Positions 1 to 7,938 of a stretch of 64,000 nucleotides of DNA are shown one piece after another. The stretch is from Pedobacter sp. N36a (GTDB taxonomy: Bacteria; Bacteroidota; Bacteroidia; Sphingobacteriales; Sphingobacteriaceae): NCBI RefSeq assembly GCF_014472395.1, contig NZ_JACSZW010000006.1:1-64000 (forward strand). The letters are read 5' to 3'. The translations under genes and the position numbers were made by a program. The notes beneath the pieces were generated by a model. It was given only the letters and a program-made list of their open reading frames with translations. It was not told the origin of the DNA and searched no databases. Every line of letters begins with the position of its first letter. Within the stretch, counting starts at the first letter, position 1.

Positions 1-135
1 ATCTGGGGCTATATTTTTCTCTTCAAGGTAGATGTTTAGCATCTTACCTTCTTTTTCTACCTGCGTTAATTCAAAATAATCCAGAATACCTTCCGGTAAT
101 AATAAACTGATCAGGGTTTGCTCGGCTCGACTCAA
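1..135 (-). CDS. ISAon1-type transposase, N-terminal part (runs off window)
   Basis: Only the first 45 or so codons are inside the window; the gene continues past base 1. The protein contains LLLPEGILDYFE and later YLEEKNIAP, which match the small N-region protein of ISAon1-type insertion sequences, usually the first of two transposase frames. The start is taken as TTG at 133-135: an in-frame TAA lies at 178-180 and no ATG occurs between them. The roughly 200 bases upstream, before the tRNA-His terminator, hold no convincing gene and are probably the IS end. I could not recognise the terminal inverted repeat. Family assignment is from memory of the motif and the fragment is short. Confidence 0.7.
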   Translation of the reverse strand, partial: MSRAEQTLISLLLPEGILDYFELTQVEKEGKMLNIYLEEKNIAPD

Positions 136-328
136 AATGAAAATTTTTGTTTGGTTTACGAATGCAAAAGAAAGAATTTATTTCCTTCCCCCCAAGAATT
201 CCGCTTGATCCTAAAGAAGTTCACTTTTGACTGAAGGACGCCTTTAAAATAGCGCATAAATGATACCGTAATGTGAGTTTGGGATTGATCCATTGATCCT
301 GAGTTTGCAGCATTGTGAAATTTTAGGC
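136..328. other. Non-coding stretch between transposase start and tRNA-His terminator
   Basis: No supported gene is seen here. The stretch probably contains the upstream end of the ISAon1-type element and its junction with the chromosome. The only open frame (minus strand) runs straight through the tRNA-His gene and has no family resemblance. Confidence 0.5.
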
Positions 329-358
329 AAAAAAAAAGCAGTCTTTTCAGACTGCTTT
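329..358 (-). terminator. Rho-independent terminator of tRNA-His
   Basis: A nine-base perfect stem (335-343 with 350-358) has a six-base loop and, read on the minus strand, is followed by a run of T. It begins seven bases past the encoded CCA of the tRNA. A near-identical copy lies at 5900-5941, far from any intact tRNA. Confidence 0.85.
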
Positions 359-364
359 CAAAAC

Positions 365-441
365 TGGGGTGGAATATGGGGCTCGAACCCACGACCCTCG
401 GTACCACAAACCGATGCTCTAACCAACTGAGCTAAAACCAC
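365..441 (-). tRNA. tRNA-His (GTG), left copy
   Basis: The strand reads as a full cloverleaf: D stem GCTC/GAGC, anticodon stem TCGGT/ACCGA with loop TTGTGGT (anticodon GTG), T stem GTGGG/CCCAT with loop TTCGAGC, and an encoded CCA. The base before position 1 is G and the discriminator is C, the G-1:C73 pair that marks tRNA-His. The acceptor stem carries two adjacent U-U oppositions (5:68 and 6:67). It is identical to the copy at 3671-3747, which has the opposite orientation. Confidence 0.95.
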
Positions 442-459
442 CATGTTTTTTCAACGTTA

Positions 460-467
460 CAAAAGTA
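460..467 (-). promoter_or_regulatory. -7 promoter box of left tRNA-His
   Basis: TACTTTTG on the minus strand fits the Bacteroidota -7 consensus TAnnTTTG. It sits 18 bases before tRNA position 1, exactly as in the other tRNA-His copy, and the leader TTGAAAAAACATG is also shared. Confidence 0.7.
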
Positions 468-617
468 CGATTAATATTATTTAATGCAAATATTTTTGAA
501 GTTTAACACGGCCTTTTCTTTTAACCAATTCAATTTCAGCATATTTAATTTTCATATTAATATTTATTAGGAATCATAAATTGCATTTAAAGCTTAAAAA
601 CATAGATTTGTCCAGAT

Positions 618-1091
618 ATGATTGAGATTTTTACAGACGGCGCAGCAAGTGGAAACCCCGGACCAGGTGGTTATGGAGTCATTTTACGCTCAGGAAAGCA
701 TTATAAGGAATTGAGTGGCGGATTTCGCATGACTACTAATAACCGGATGGAATTACTGGCTGTGATTGAAGGTTTAGAGGCTATTAAAACTCCTGGACAG
801 CAAGTAACTGTAGTCTCCGATTCTAAATATGTGGTAGATTCTGTAGAAAAGAAATGGGTATTTGGTTGGGTGAAGATAGGCTTCAAGGGTAAAAAGAATA
901 AAGACCTCTGGAAGCGCTTCCTGGATGTCTATAAATTGCATGATGTGAAATTCGTATGGATCAAAGGCCACAACGCCCATCCGGAGAATGAACGTTGTGA
1001 TCAATTGGCCGTGGCGGCAGGAAAAAACAAAGCTGCGCTGGCCATAGATGTAGAGTTTGAAAAAGAGAGAAATAAAGAAACGTTATTGTAA
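618..1091 (+). CDS. rnhA: Ribonuclease HI
   Basis: RNase HI cleaves the RNA strand of RNA-DNA hybrids, for example R-loops and lagging-strand primers. The 157-residue length is normal for the family. The N-terminus has TDGAASGNPGPGG, giving the first catalytic Asp (D7). The other acidic residues follow in order: E45 in NNRMELLA, D68 in VVSDSKYV and D128 after the KGHNAHPENERCD segment that contains the conserved His. The gene faces away from the left tRNA-His, converges with fbp, and ends in a short terminator that overlaps its stop codon. Nothing unusual was seen. Confidence 0.95.
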   Translation: MIEIFTDGAASGNPGPGGYGVILRSGKHYKELSGGFRMTTNNRMELLAVIEGLEAIKTPGQQVTVVSDSKYVVDSVEKKWVFGWVKIGFKGKKNKDLWKRFLDVYKLHDVKFVWIKGHNAHPENERCDQLAVAAGKNKAALAIDVEFEKERNKETLL

Positions 1092-1106
1092 CGTTCCTTT
1101 ATTTTT
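1079..1106 (+). terminator. Terminator of rnhA
   Basis: AACGTTA-TTG-TAACGTT forms a perfect seven-base stem at 1079-1095 that includes the rnhA stop codon. It is followed by a T-rich tract, and lies between two convergent genes. Confidence 0.6.
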
Positions 1107-1108
1107 TA

Positions 1109-2164
1109 TTAACCTACTTGTTTTAATTTTTGTGTAGCGGTGGCATTGACGTTCTTCTCCGCAGAAAATTCGGACATCATTCCTTCTGCCATATTGACCA
1201 TCTCCTTAGAGCCGATGAAAATAGAACTGCGCTGGTGTAATTCCGTAGGTTCGATATCAAGGATTCTGTTGAAGCCGTCGGAAGCCACACCGCCAGCCTG
1301 CTCAACGATGAAAGCCATCGGATTACATTCGTATAACAGTCTTAATTTTCCATTTGGTGAGCTTGCCGTAGTAGGGTAGATGTATATACCGCCTTTAATC
1401 AAGTTTCTATGAATATCACCAACCATGGAACCAATATATCTGGAGGTATAAGGTCTATTGGTTTCTTCATCGTGAACCTGTACATATTTCAGGTATTTTT
1501 TTACACCTTCAGGGAAGTGCACGTAGTTTCCTTCATTTAAAGAATAGATGTTTCCACCATCAGGAATGGTCATGTTAGGGTGAGATAAGCAGAATTCTCC
1601 AATTGAAGGATCGAGGGTGAAACCGTTTACGCCTTTCCCTGTGGTGTATACTAACATGGTAGAAGAGCCGTAAATTACGTATCCTGCAGCCACCTGCTGC
1701 GTACCTTTTTGTAATACATCTGCCAGGGTTGCTTCTCCTTCAACGGATTTTCGGCGATAAATGGAGAATATCGTTCCGACAGCTACATTACAATCAATAT
1801 TTGACGAGCCATCTAGAGGGTCAATACAGACAATGTATTTAGCGTTTTTAGAGACAGGCGAATCTATGCGTACAAATTCATCTTCCTCTTCGGTGGCTAC
1901 AATACAGCATTCTCCGCCACTGGTTAATGCGCTGATAAATTGAATGTTGGCAAAAACATCTAGTTTCTTTTGGCCTTCGCCCTGAATGTTGACTGTTCCG
2001 GCATCTCCTAGGATATCTACTAAACCAGCCTTGTTGACCTCCCTGTTCACAATTTTAGCTGCGATTCCTATATCCCGAAGCAATCTGGAGAGTTCTCCTT
2101 TTGCGTATGAAAAATCAGCTTGTTTTTCAATGATAAATTGGCCTAGTGTTTTGATGCCTGACAT
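1109..2164 (-). CDS. fbp: Fructose-1,6-bisphosphatase, class I
   Basis: This enzyme hydrolyses fructose-1,6-bisphosphate to fructose-6-phosphate, the committed step of gluconeogenesis. The 351-residue protein carries the class I metal-binding signature [10 protein letters not shown] at about 115-124 and the acidic TEEEDE segment at 91-96. Sugar-phosphate contacts such as [13 protein letters not shown] lie in the second half, and length is usual for class I. The next minus-strand gene upstream is the YfcE-like phosphodiesterase, 22 bases away, so the two could be co-transcribed. The protein product NagB makes (fructose-6-phosphate) is the same metabolite, but I see no regulatory link. Confidence 0.95.
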   Translation of the reverse strand: MSGIKTLGQFIIEKQADFSYAKGELSRLLRDIGIAAKIVNREVNKAGLVDILGDAGTVNIQGEGQKKLDVFANIQFISALTSGGECCIVATEEEDEFVRIDSPVSKNAKYIVCIDPLDGSSNIDCNVAVGTIFSIYRRKSVEGEATLADVLQKGTQQVAAGYVIYGSSTMLVYTTGKGVNGFTLDPSIGEFCLSHPNMTIPDGGNIYSLNEGNYVHFPEGVKKYLKYVQVHDEETNRPYTSRYIGSMVGDIHRNLIKGGIYIYPTTASSPNGKLRLLYECNPMAFIVEQAGGVASDGFNRILDIEPTELHQRSSIFIGSKEMVNMAEGMMSEFSAEKNVNATATQKLKQVG

Positions 2165-2186
2165 ATTACTTAGTGTATTTTATACG

Positions 2187-2678
2187 TTATCTATTTCCTA
2201 TTTCTATGGCCTCTAAGGTATGGATTTTTTCGTCTGAAATACAAAATCTGATTAATGTTTTAACCTTGTGCCAGCCTGAATTTCCTGCTGCACCGGGATT
2301 TATGTGGAGACAATTGATTTTTGGATCAAACATTACTTTCAGAATATGTGAGTGTCCAGTGATGAATAGCATAGGGGGCTTAGTGTATATTTCACGCTTT
2401 ATATTTGGGGCGTATTTTCCGGGATATCCACCGATATGGGTCATCCATACATCTACTTTTTCACAGTTAAATCTGAGGTGTTCCGGGTACTCTGCACGGA
2501 TTTCTTTGCCGTCAATATTTCCATAAACCCCTTTAAGTGGTTTAAATGCAGCAAGTCGCTCTGCTACGTCCGGACCAAAGTCGCCGGCATGCCAGATTTC
2601 ATCGCATTCGTCGAAGTGTTTGAAGACGGCATCGTCAAGAAAACCGTGTGTATCAGAAAGAAGTCCTATTTTTTTCAA
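2187..2678 (-). CDS. YfcE/MJ0936-type metallophosphodiesterase
   Basis: This is a small calcineurin-like phosphoesterase of the YfcE family. The visible metal ligands are D9 and H11 in LLSDTHG, the aspartate of WHAGDFG, the GNID motif (asparagine ligand), TH before IGG, and GHSH near residue 110. Family members act in the cytoplasm on phosphodiesters; the physiological substrate is generally unknown. The length of 163 residues is typical. It is followed on the same strand by fbp after 22 bases. The start ATG lies after a leader with no strong ribosome-binding site, which is common in this phylum. Confidence 0.88.
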   Translation of the reverse strand: MKKIGLLSDTHGFLDDAVFKHFDECDEIWHAGDFGPDVAERLAAFKPLKGVYGNIDGKEIRAEYPEHLRFNCEKVDVWMTHIGGYPGKYAPNIKREIYTKPPMLFITGHSHILKVMFDPKINCLHINPGAAGNSGWHKVKTLIRFCISDEKIHTLEAIEIGNR

Positions 2679-2819
2679 AGTATAGTTTTTGTTGTCTATA
2701 CAAAGCTATGTATATTGAAGAGGAGATCCATAAAAAACGGAGGAAAGAATCCAGGACGGGCTTGGAAAGAGAGGTTTTAAAGAACCCGAAAAAAACCCGT
2801 AAATAATTAAGTGTAATCC

Positions 2820-3527
2820 TTAAAAGGCCAGAAAAAAATCTTTTAACAATGTTTTATAAGCAGGAGTATGGACGCCTTTAGATTCGTAAATGTAAAAGGT
2901 TTCCGAAGTTGAAGGCGCTGTTTTTTGTTTTGATAAACAAATGATGTGACGAATTACTGGTCTGCTTTGATCAGAACAAACGGCTATGCGCCTTTGAAGT
3001 GATAATCCGTACGAAGCAGCGCTTTCTACAAGAAGTTCTGCCTGTTTTACCGGTAAGATCAGCCAGAAAGAGCCTTTGTCAGTCAATATTTCGTTTGCTT
3101 TTTGAACTAGGGATTCGAAGAACTCTTCATCTGCATGCCTGGCAATACCTTTTCTGGTCTCCGGATTTTTCAAATCATTAACGAAGAATGGAGGATTAGA
3201 TACTATCAAATCGTATTTTTTTGTCGTTTGATAGTCGGCGATTGGGCTAAGATGTGCTTTGTTGCGTGTGGCGAATTTTGAATTTGCAAAATTATTAATA
3301 GCAGCATTTGCTGCGGATTCATCAATTTCTACTGCATCAACCTGTGCTTCCGGGAAGCGCTGCGCCAACATCATGGCGATAACGCCTGTTCCAGTACCAA
3401 TATCTAGTATATATTCAGGACGTTCTTGAACCACCATGGCACCTAACAATACTCCGTCGGTGTTGATTTTCATGGCACAGCCGGACTGATTGACTTCAAA
3501 TTCCTTAAATTTAAAAATACTGCCCAT
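2820..3527 (-). CDS. tRNA1(Val) A37 N6-methyltransferase-like (TrmN6/YfiC)
   Basis: A class I SAM-dependent methyltransferase of 235 residues. Motif I is DIGTGTGVIAMML at about 41-53, the acidic end of strand 2 is VDAVEID, and the N6-adenine catalytic motif is NPPFF at about 110-114. Together with the N-terminal FKFKEFEVNQSGCAMKINTDGVLLGAM segment (split here as FKEFEVNQ and KINTDGVLLGA), this matches TrmN6, which methylates A37 of tRNA1(Val). It may have another tRNA or RNA substrate, since the family is broad. It sits next to the right tRNA-His gene but on the opposite strand, so proximity is probably incidental. Confidence 0.85.
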   Translation of the reverse strand: MGSIFKFKEFEVNQSGCAMKINTDGVLLGAMVVQERPEYILDIGTGTGVIAMMLAQRFPEAQVDAVEIDESAANAAINNFANSKFATRNKAHLSPIADYQTTKKYDLIVSNPPFFVNDLKNPETRKGIARHADEEFFESLVQKANEILTDKGSFWLILPVKQAELLVESAASYGLSLQRRIAVCSDQSRPVIRHIICLSKQKTAPSTSETFYIYESKGVHTPAYKTLLKDFFLAF

Positions 3528-3644
3528 GATGGTAATTGATTGATATAAAAGTAACTGTAAAACTGATTTGAGGGATTGGAAACGCGGTAAAGATAAAAAA
3601 ATACATTTATTTCATTGAAGTATTGGGAAATCAAATTTTAATGT

Positions 3645-3652
3645 TACTTTTG
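3645..3652 (+). promoter_or_regulatory. -7 promoter box of right tRNA-His
   Basis: TACTTTTG matches the TAnnTTTG -7 box, with a TTG about 19-20 bases upstream as a possible -33 element. The 18-base spacing to the tRNA equals that of the left copy. Confidence 0.7.
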
Positions 3653-3670
3653 TGGCCTTGAAAAAACATG

Positions 3671-3747
3671 GTGGTTTTAGCTCAGTTGGTTAGAGCATCG
3701 GTTTGTGGTACCGAGGGTCGTGGGTTCGAGCCCCATATTCCACCCCA
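3671..3747 (+). tRNA. tRNA-His (GTG), right copy
   Basis: It is identical to the left copy through the whole cloverleaf, including the G-1 base, encoded CCA and the two U-U oppositions in the acceptor stem. Identity continues upstream through the leader and -7 box but stops at the CCA end: downstream lies a different terminator and an integrase remnant, while the original-type terminator is found 2.15 kb away. This marks the 3' end as an integration site. Confidence 0.95.
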
Positions 3748-3790
3748 AATGGGACGGAGTCTTTAAAAGAGACTTTCGTCCCATTTTTTT
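3747..3790 (+). terminator. Terminator after right tRNA-His
   Basis: AAATGGGACG pairs perfectly with CGTCCCATTT around a short inner stem, followed by a run of T. It starts at the last base of the tRNA CCA and differs from the terminator of the other tRNA-His copy, so it was probably supplied by the inserted element. Confidence 0.85.
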
Positions 3791-4234
3791 TACCTGTAAC
3801 TCTTTGTTCTTCTGGTAGATGAGTTCGGCTGCTAAATTCATTGAGGGTGTTCGATACCTGCCTCCATCAAAGGTCAGTTTCTCTGGGTACAACATCCCTA
3901 CTAGGTATCTTTTACCCTCTACGTCAGCTTTTTCATAAAATTGGTCCAATAAGCGTCAGCTGTTCATTGCTTCTTCGGCTCTAGGCTTTATATCCAAAAT
4001 AGTGTGGTTTTCTGCGTCGAGATCACTTAATCTTGCTTCTAGTCTGGTTGTTTTCTCATTACATTGATCCTTTATTACTCTGTAATCAGTGGCTTCAATG
4101 TCGCTATTCAGCAAAAGTTCCCTTGCAGTGTCAATACGGTTAGTTTGAGCGTTAATGTCCCGAATGTAATCTTTACGTTCTTCACCTACTGATTTGGTGG
4201 ATATTCCGGAGCATACTGACCACCTCATTTTCAT
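3790..4234 (-). pseudogene. Serine recombinase remnant (C-terminal region, in-frame stop)
   Basis: Reading 4234 to 3790, the frame encodes a coiled-coil stretch (TARELLLNSDIEATDYRVIK, then TRLEARLSDLDAE), and then KRYLVGMLYPEKLTFDGGRY. This is the zinc-ribbon/coiled-coil and C-terminal tail typical of large serine recombinases in Bacteroidota. One TGA at 3956-3958 interrupts the frame without any shift. The catalytic resolvase domain and the recombinase domain are missing altogether, since a lipoprotein gene begins its 3' end only 30 bases upstream. The position, directly beside a tRNA 3' end, suggests the integrase of a decayed element. Confidence 0.8.
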
Positions 4235-4264
4235 TAACTATTAGAGTTACCCCAGAAAAATGAA

Positions 4265-4852
4265 TTAATATCTGACTTCAAAATCTCCATTTTTTATTGT
4301 GATTGAATCTCTAAGATCTTTTACGTTATACAAAACCCCACTCAATGTTCCTCGGACAACTGGAGTCAAACTTTCATTGGGGAAATCATACTTTGTTATT
4401 TTAATTTCGAAAGGTTTTTTAGCCTTATTAGCTGAGTATATGGTTTCATTATTGAAATCGTCATATTTTTTTAAATAAATATATGTACTTAAGCTTTTTT
4501 CAAAAAAATCAGCTTTATCGATATGATAGGTATTTTTTTTAATGTCAAAAATTTGAAAATTTAATTCTGCATTCACTTTCAGTGCTTCTTTAGGGAGAAT
4601 AGTTTTAATGGTGTACATTTCAATTTGATCCCAATTACTCATACCTACTCCTGTCCAGGAGCCCTTAAACAGGCTTCTGTCCTTGCTGAGGGAGTTTTGG
4701 ATGGTAATTGATTTGCTGCCAATTACCGCACTAAAATACTGAGTGTACTCTGTTTCTTCTTTTGTTTGCACTATTTCCTTTTTACAAGAATAGCATATTA
4801 ACAACACTGTAAAACATAATAGTAATTTTAAATGTGTATTTGTTGTTTTCAT
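4265..4852 (-). CDS. Hypothetical lipoprotein
   Basis: A 195-residue protein with a lipoprotein signal peptide: hydrophobic LLLCFTVLLICYSC ending in a cysteine at about residue 23, followed by KKE. The body contains mostly beta-strand-like alternation (FSAVIGSKSITIQNS, GTLSGVLYNVKDLRDSITIK) ending in a motif of the type GxLSGxLxN...ITIKNGxFEVRY seen in small Bacteroidota lipoproteins of unknown function. No enzyme motif is visible. It is AT-rich compared with the flanking housekeeping genes and lies inside the element scar, so it is probably cargo. I do not recognise the family with confidence. Confidence 0.65.
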   Translation of the reverse strand: MKTTNTHLKLLLCFTVLLICYSCKKEIVQTKEETEYTQYFSAVIGSKSITIQNSLSKDRSLFKGSWTGVGMSNWDQIEMYTIKTILPKEALKVNAELNFQIFDIKKNTYHIDKADFFEKSLSTYIYLKKYDDFNNETIYSANKAKKPFEIKITKYDFPNESLTPVVRGTLSGVLYNVKDLRDSITIKNGDFEVRY

Positions 4853-5891
4853 AGTGCAGTTGATTTAATTGTGAATGTACAGGGGATATTCAGTTTTTTT
4901 AAACATTTATCCCCAGTATTAAAATAATTATCTCATTTTGGGTTCAATAGCTAGATAAATTGTACCGCAACTTACTTCATTAATCGTGTATTTGGTGGTT
5001 TGAGTAGGAGTCTCTCCTGGTCTATATACCGGATTCTTAATAATTTCCTTTTTCAGTACCTCTTTTAATATTGTTTAACTATTTAGTTATCACCTTTCAA
5101 TAGGTTTTTTTATTATTTTAAGATTAACTTAAAACATTTGTAATAAAATTATGATATTAATTATATTAGTAGTGTATTTATTTTTAATAATCGTGCTTTA
5201 ATGCGATCCAAAGAATACAAAGCGGTGTGCTAAATTCAATTTTTTTATTAAAAGCTTTTTCAGTCGATTAGAAACATGAATGCGAACTAATTGATATACT
5301 ATTATAGGACCATTTAATGTTTTAAAACTGTCATAGATTTTCTTGTGTCTTAAAGGATGATTTAAAGAAGCTATCTGGTACAAGACAGGGATAAAGGCAG
5401 AGATGTTGTTGTGAGACTAAACCTTACTTGTTAAATGAATATCGAAAGGAATTAGTTTCCTCTAATCCCCAAGGAACCATAGAATCTTCCGAGTTTAATG
5501 GACAAATTTTCCACAGCCCAAGCACAATAAATTTCTTTACAAAAATTATCTAGTAAGTAAGGACGGACTACACCCTCATGGATATTTATTCATTTTCGAT
5601 AAATGATCCAATAAAGTTGCAATATGCAAATGGTGAAATCATCGGAAGAGAATATCATTTATTAATTCAAATAGGGAAGTTACAGATGAAAGAAGGTAAC
5701 TGATATGGTTGACACTCTAGTAGGCAATTTTTTGATTATAAAATTGATTGCAGTTATGCGCATGCGACTAAAACATACTAGGATGGCAAAAGCCGCTCCG
5801 AAATTCGTGGATCTATCTCCAATATTTTCCCCTTTAGGTTCGCTACACGCGTCAAATTGTACATAAAATCCGTCGACAAAAGAAAGGAGCT
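4853..5891. other. AT-rich gene debris inside element scar
   Basis: No intact gene is supported. On the minus strand 4928-5071 encodes a C-terminal scrap (about 48 residues, containing NPVYRPGETPTQ and ending EPKMR) with a stop just upstream. Short open frames at 5198-5383 (minus), 5578-5703 (plus) and 5680-5895 (minus) have no recognisable motif. Base composition and frequent stops fit a decaying mobile element. Confidence 0.6.
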
Positions 5892-5941
5892 CCAACCCTG
5901 TTTTGAAAGCAGTCTGAAAAGGCTGCTTTTTTTTGCCTAAA
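5892..5941 (+). repeat. Displaced copy of tRNA-His 3' flank and terminator (attR-like)
   Basis: From 5900 the sequence GTTTTGAAAGCAGTCTGAAA and its continuation match the 3' flank of the left tRNA-His (322-364, minus strand) over about 42 bases with one substitution and one T-run length change. Just before it, CCAACCCT resembles the tRNA end CCACCCCA. It still forms a perfectly usable terminator hairpin. It is best read as the original downstream flank of the right tRNA-His, pushed away by an insertion. Confidence 0.8.
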
Positions 5942-6234
5942 GTTTTCTTGGCAGAGTAAATAAAGTCAAAACTTATTTAGTGAAGTGCCAAAGGTCGAAT
6001 TGACTATCAGAAAAGCATGTCCATGCTTTAAATTGGTTATGAAATAATAACTTGTGGTTTTTTGATCCGAGACATGTTATTTATTGTCCGTAAACCTTTC
6101 TGATATTTGTGTATCTAAGGAAAAGATATAGGACAACATACAGATGAAATAGTAAAATAAATTAATAAAAAGTTATGTTTTTAGATTGTATGTATATTAT
6201 TTGCTGTAATTTCTACAGGAAAAGAGAAGCAGAT

Positions 6235-6597
6235 ATGTTTAAGATTAGTGGTTTGATTTTGTTAGTTGCAGTTTTTATGCTGAATTTCCTATTATTAGCT
6301 ATTCTTGGATCTGGTTTTAAATGGACAATTGATGATATTTATAATTATAGATTATATATTGTGACAGGCTTTGTGGCCCTTGTCGGATTTATTTTTTACA
6401 TAAGATATTTTCACATTACTAGTTATGATGAGGTAAATAATAAATTTTATAAATTAAATATTACAATAAGGAACAGGTATTATATTGCAGCATTATGCTA
6501 TATCATTCTATCAATTCTTTCCACAATTGGATATGCAATTTATCGTGGTGGAGCTATCAATGGATGGTGGTCAATGGGAATTAATCTGCACCATTAG
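6235..6597 (+). CDS. Hypothetical small membrane protein
   Basis: A 120-residue protein with three or four predicted membrane spans: LILLVAVFMLNFLLLAILGS, then IVTGFVALVGFIFYIRYF, then YIAALCYIILSILSTIGYAI. The chosen ATG at 6235 is preceded by AGGAAAAGAG, a better ribosome site than that of the upstream ATG at 6175, which would add a 20-residue cysteine-rich leader. No family is recognised. It is flanked downstream by a strong hairpin terminator, and it lies between the element scar and the glycan locus. Confidence 0.55.
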   Translation: MFKISGLILLVAVFMLNFLLLAILGSGFKWTIDDIYNYRLYIVTGFVALVGFIFYIRYFHITSYDEVNNKFYKLNITIRNRYYIAALCYIILSILSTIGYAIYRGGAINGWWSMGINLHH

Positions 6598-6610
6598 CAA
6601 TCCTAAGTTT

Positions 6611-6644
6611 AAAAAAAAGCGGTATTTTCAAACTGCTTTTTTTT
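6611..6644. terminator. Bidirectional terminator hairpin
   Basis: An A-run, then GCGGT/ACTGC stem (one G-T mismatch type pair) and a T-run form a hairpin usable on either strand. It follows the small membrane protein gene and precedes the LacI gene. Confidence 0.7.
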
Positions 6645-6760
6645 ATACTGTGATTTTTTCTACCACCAAAAATCTGAATGACTTTTCTTTAAATACCAAT
6701 ACTGAGCTATTTGAAATTTTGAGAATATAATCTGTTATCTTTAGATAATTTTTTAAGTAT

Positions 6761-7822
6761 ATGTCAGCAAAAGATATTGAATTAACAGGTGTAAAGGAAA
6801 TTGCAAGAAGGGCTAACGTTTCAATTGGAACCGTTGATCGTGTGATCCATGATCGTAAGGGGGTATCACAAAATACGAAGGATAAGGTTAATGCAATTAT
6901 TAAAGAGCTCGATTATCAGCCTAACATCCTGGCAAGAAGACTGGCTTCTAAAAAGCAGGTTATTTTCGCTGTCCTGATTCCAAAGGTTTCACAAGAAACA
7001 AATTACTGGGAGGCACCGCTTCTTGGTATTGACCAGGCAGGAGCGGAGATCAGTCCCTACGGCATTACCTTGCAGAAATATTTATTTGATGTGAATGATA
7101 AAAACTCTTTCCTGGAGCAGGTCAAACAGATCGATCTTTCCATGGTACAAGGAGTGCTTTTGGCACCAAGTTTTATTGAAGAGTCTGAACGTTTCGTGAA
7201 AAAGCTTGAAACAAGAAAAATACCATATGTATTTATCAACTCAGATATACAGGGACACGACAGCTTAAGTTATTTTGGCCCGGATCTTTACCAAAGTGGT
7301 TACTTATCTGCCCATCTGATGAAATACCTTGTTAAAAAGGAAGAGGAGATTTTAATCGTTAACATTTCACAGGAAATAGATAACCAGCATCACTTGTTGC
7401 GTAAAGAGCAAGGTTTTAGAAACTATTTTTCGGATAAAAAACTTGAAAATACAATCCTAAAAATTGATATCAAACAGACAGACTATACCTATATCAGCAA
7501 CTCAATGGAAGAGGTCTTAAAAAAACACAACATTGTTGCTATTTTCGTCACCAATTCAAGGGTTTCAACGGTAGCTAAATATTTGTCAACGACTGGAGAT
7601 CAGCATAGAATTTTAATAGGATTTGATTATACCAAAGAAAACCTGAATTTCCTTAAAGAAGGTGATATTGATTTTCTGATCTGTCAGAAGCCCAGGGAGC
7701 AGGGGTATAAAGGGCTAATGGCATTATACCAATTTGTAGTGCATGCTAAGATTGGAGAAAAAAATAACTTTATGCCAATCGATATCATTACAAACGAGAA
7801 CTGCGATTTCTACCTCAATTAA
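6761..7822 (+). CDS. LacI-family transcriptional regulator of the GlcNAc glycan locus
   Basis: A 353-residue repressor-type regulator. The N-terminal helix-turn-helix is GVKEIARRANVSIGTVDRVI at about 10-29, followed by the hinge helix region ILARRLASKKQ. The rest is a periplasmic-binding-protein-like sensor domain (AVLIPKVSQETNYWEAPLLG, then LIGFDYTKENL near the end). It is the first gene of the locus and is followed by the sugar transporter 116 bases downstream, in the same direction. Three related operator-like sites lie ahead of the transporter, GH16 and susC genes, and this protein is the natural candidate to bind them. The inducer is likely GlcNAc or a derivative, which is inference. Confidence 0.9.
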   Translation: MSAKDIELTGVKEIARRANVSIGTVDRVIHDRKGVSQNTKDKVNAIIKELDYQPNILARRLASKKQVIFAVLIPKVSQETNYWEAPLLGIDQAGAEISPYGITLQKYLFDVNDKNSFLEQVKQIDLSMVQGVLLAPSFIEESERFVKKLETRKIPYVFINSDIQGHDSLSYFGPDLYQSGYLSAHLMKYLVKKEEEILIVNISQEIDNQHHLLRKEQGFRNYFSDKKLENTILKIDIKQTDYTYISNSMEEVLKKHNIVAIFVTNSRVSTVAKYLSTTGDQHRILIGFDYTKENLNFLKEGDIDFLICQKPREQGYKGLMALYQFVVHAKIGEKNNFMPIDIITNENCDFYLN

Positions 7823-7905
7823 ACCGCTCATTTCATTCTTACTCGCTTCAAAAACAAAGTAAAATTCTTCAGCTAATTTGGAATTCACAATAATGTTTTG
7901 TTTAT

Positions 7906-7921
7906 TCGTGTACGTTAACGT
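7906..7921 (+). promoter_or_regulatory. LacI-type operator, site 1 (before MFS transporter)
   Basis: TCGTGTACGTTAACGT, containing the palindrome ACGTTAACGT; further on, CACGA at 7926-7930 mirrors the first TCGTG. It ends 17 bases before the transporter start codon. The first ten bases are shared exactly with sites 2 and 3. Confidence 0.7.
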
Positions 7922-7938
7922 TAAGCACGATAAACCAT

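Noticed and set aside
156-407. Open frame of 83 codons on the minus strand covering tRNA-His
   Set aside because: It runs through the tRNA and its terminator, starts with GTG/ATG in no gene context and has no family resemblance.
1079-1095. AACGTTATTGTAACGTT as another LacI operator
   Set aside because: It resembles the site superficially but overlaps the rnhA stop codon and is followed by a T-rich tract, so a terminator is the simpler reading.
6485-6730. 81-codon plus-strand frame overlapping the small membrane protein
   Set aside because: It crosses the terminator hairpin at 6611 and overlaps another frame with clear membrane spans.
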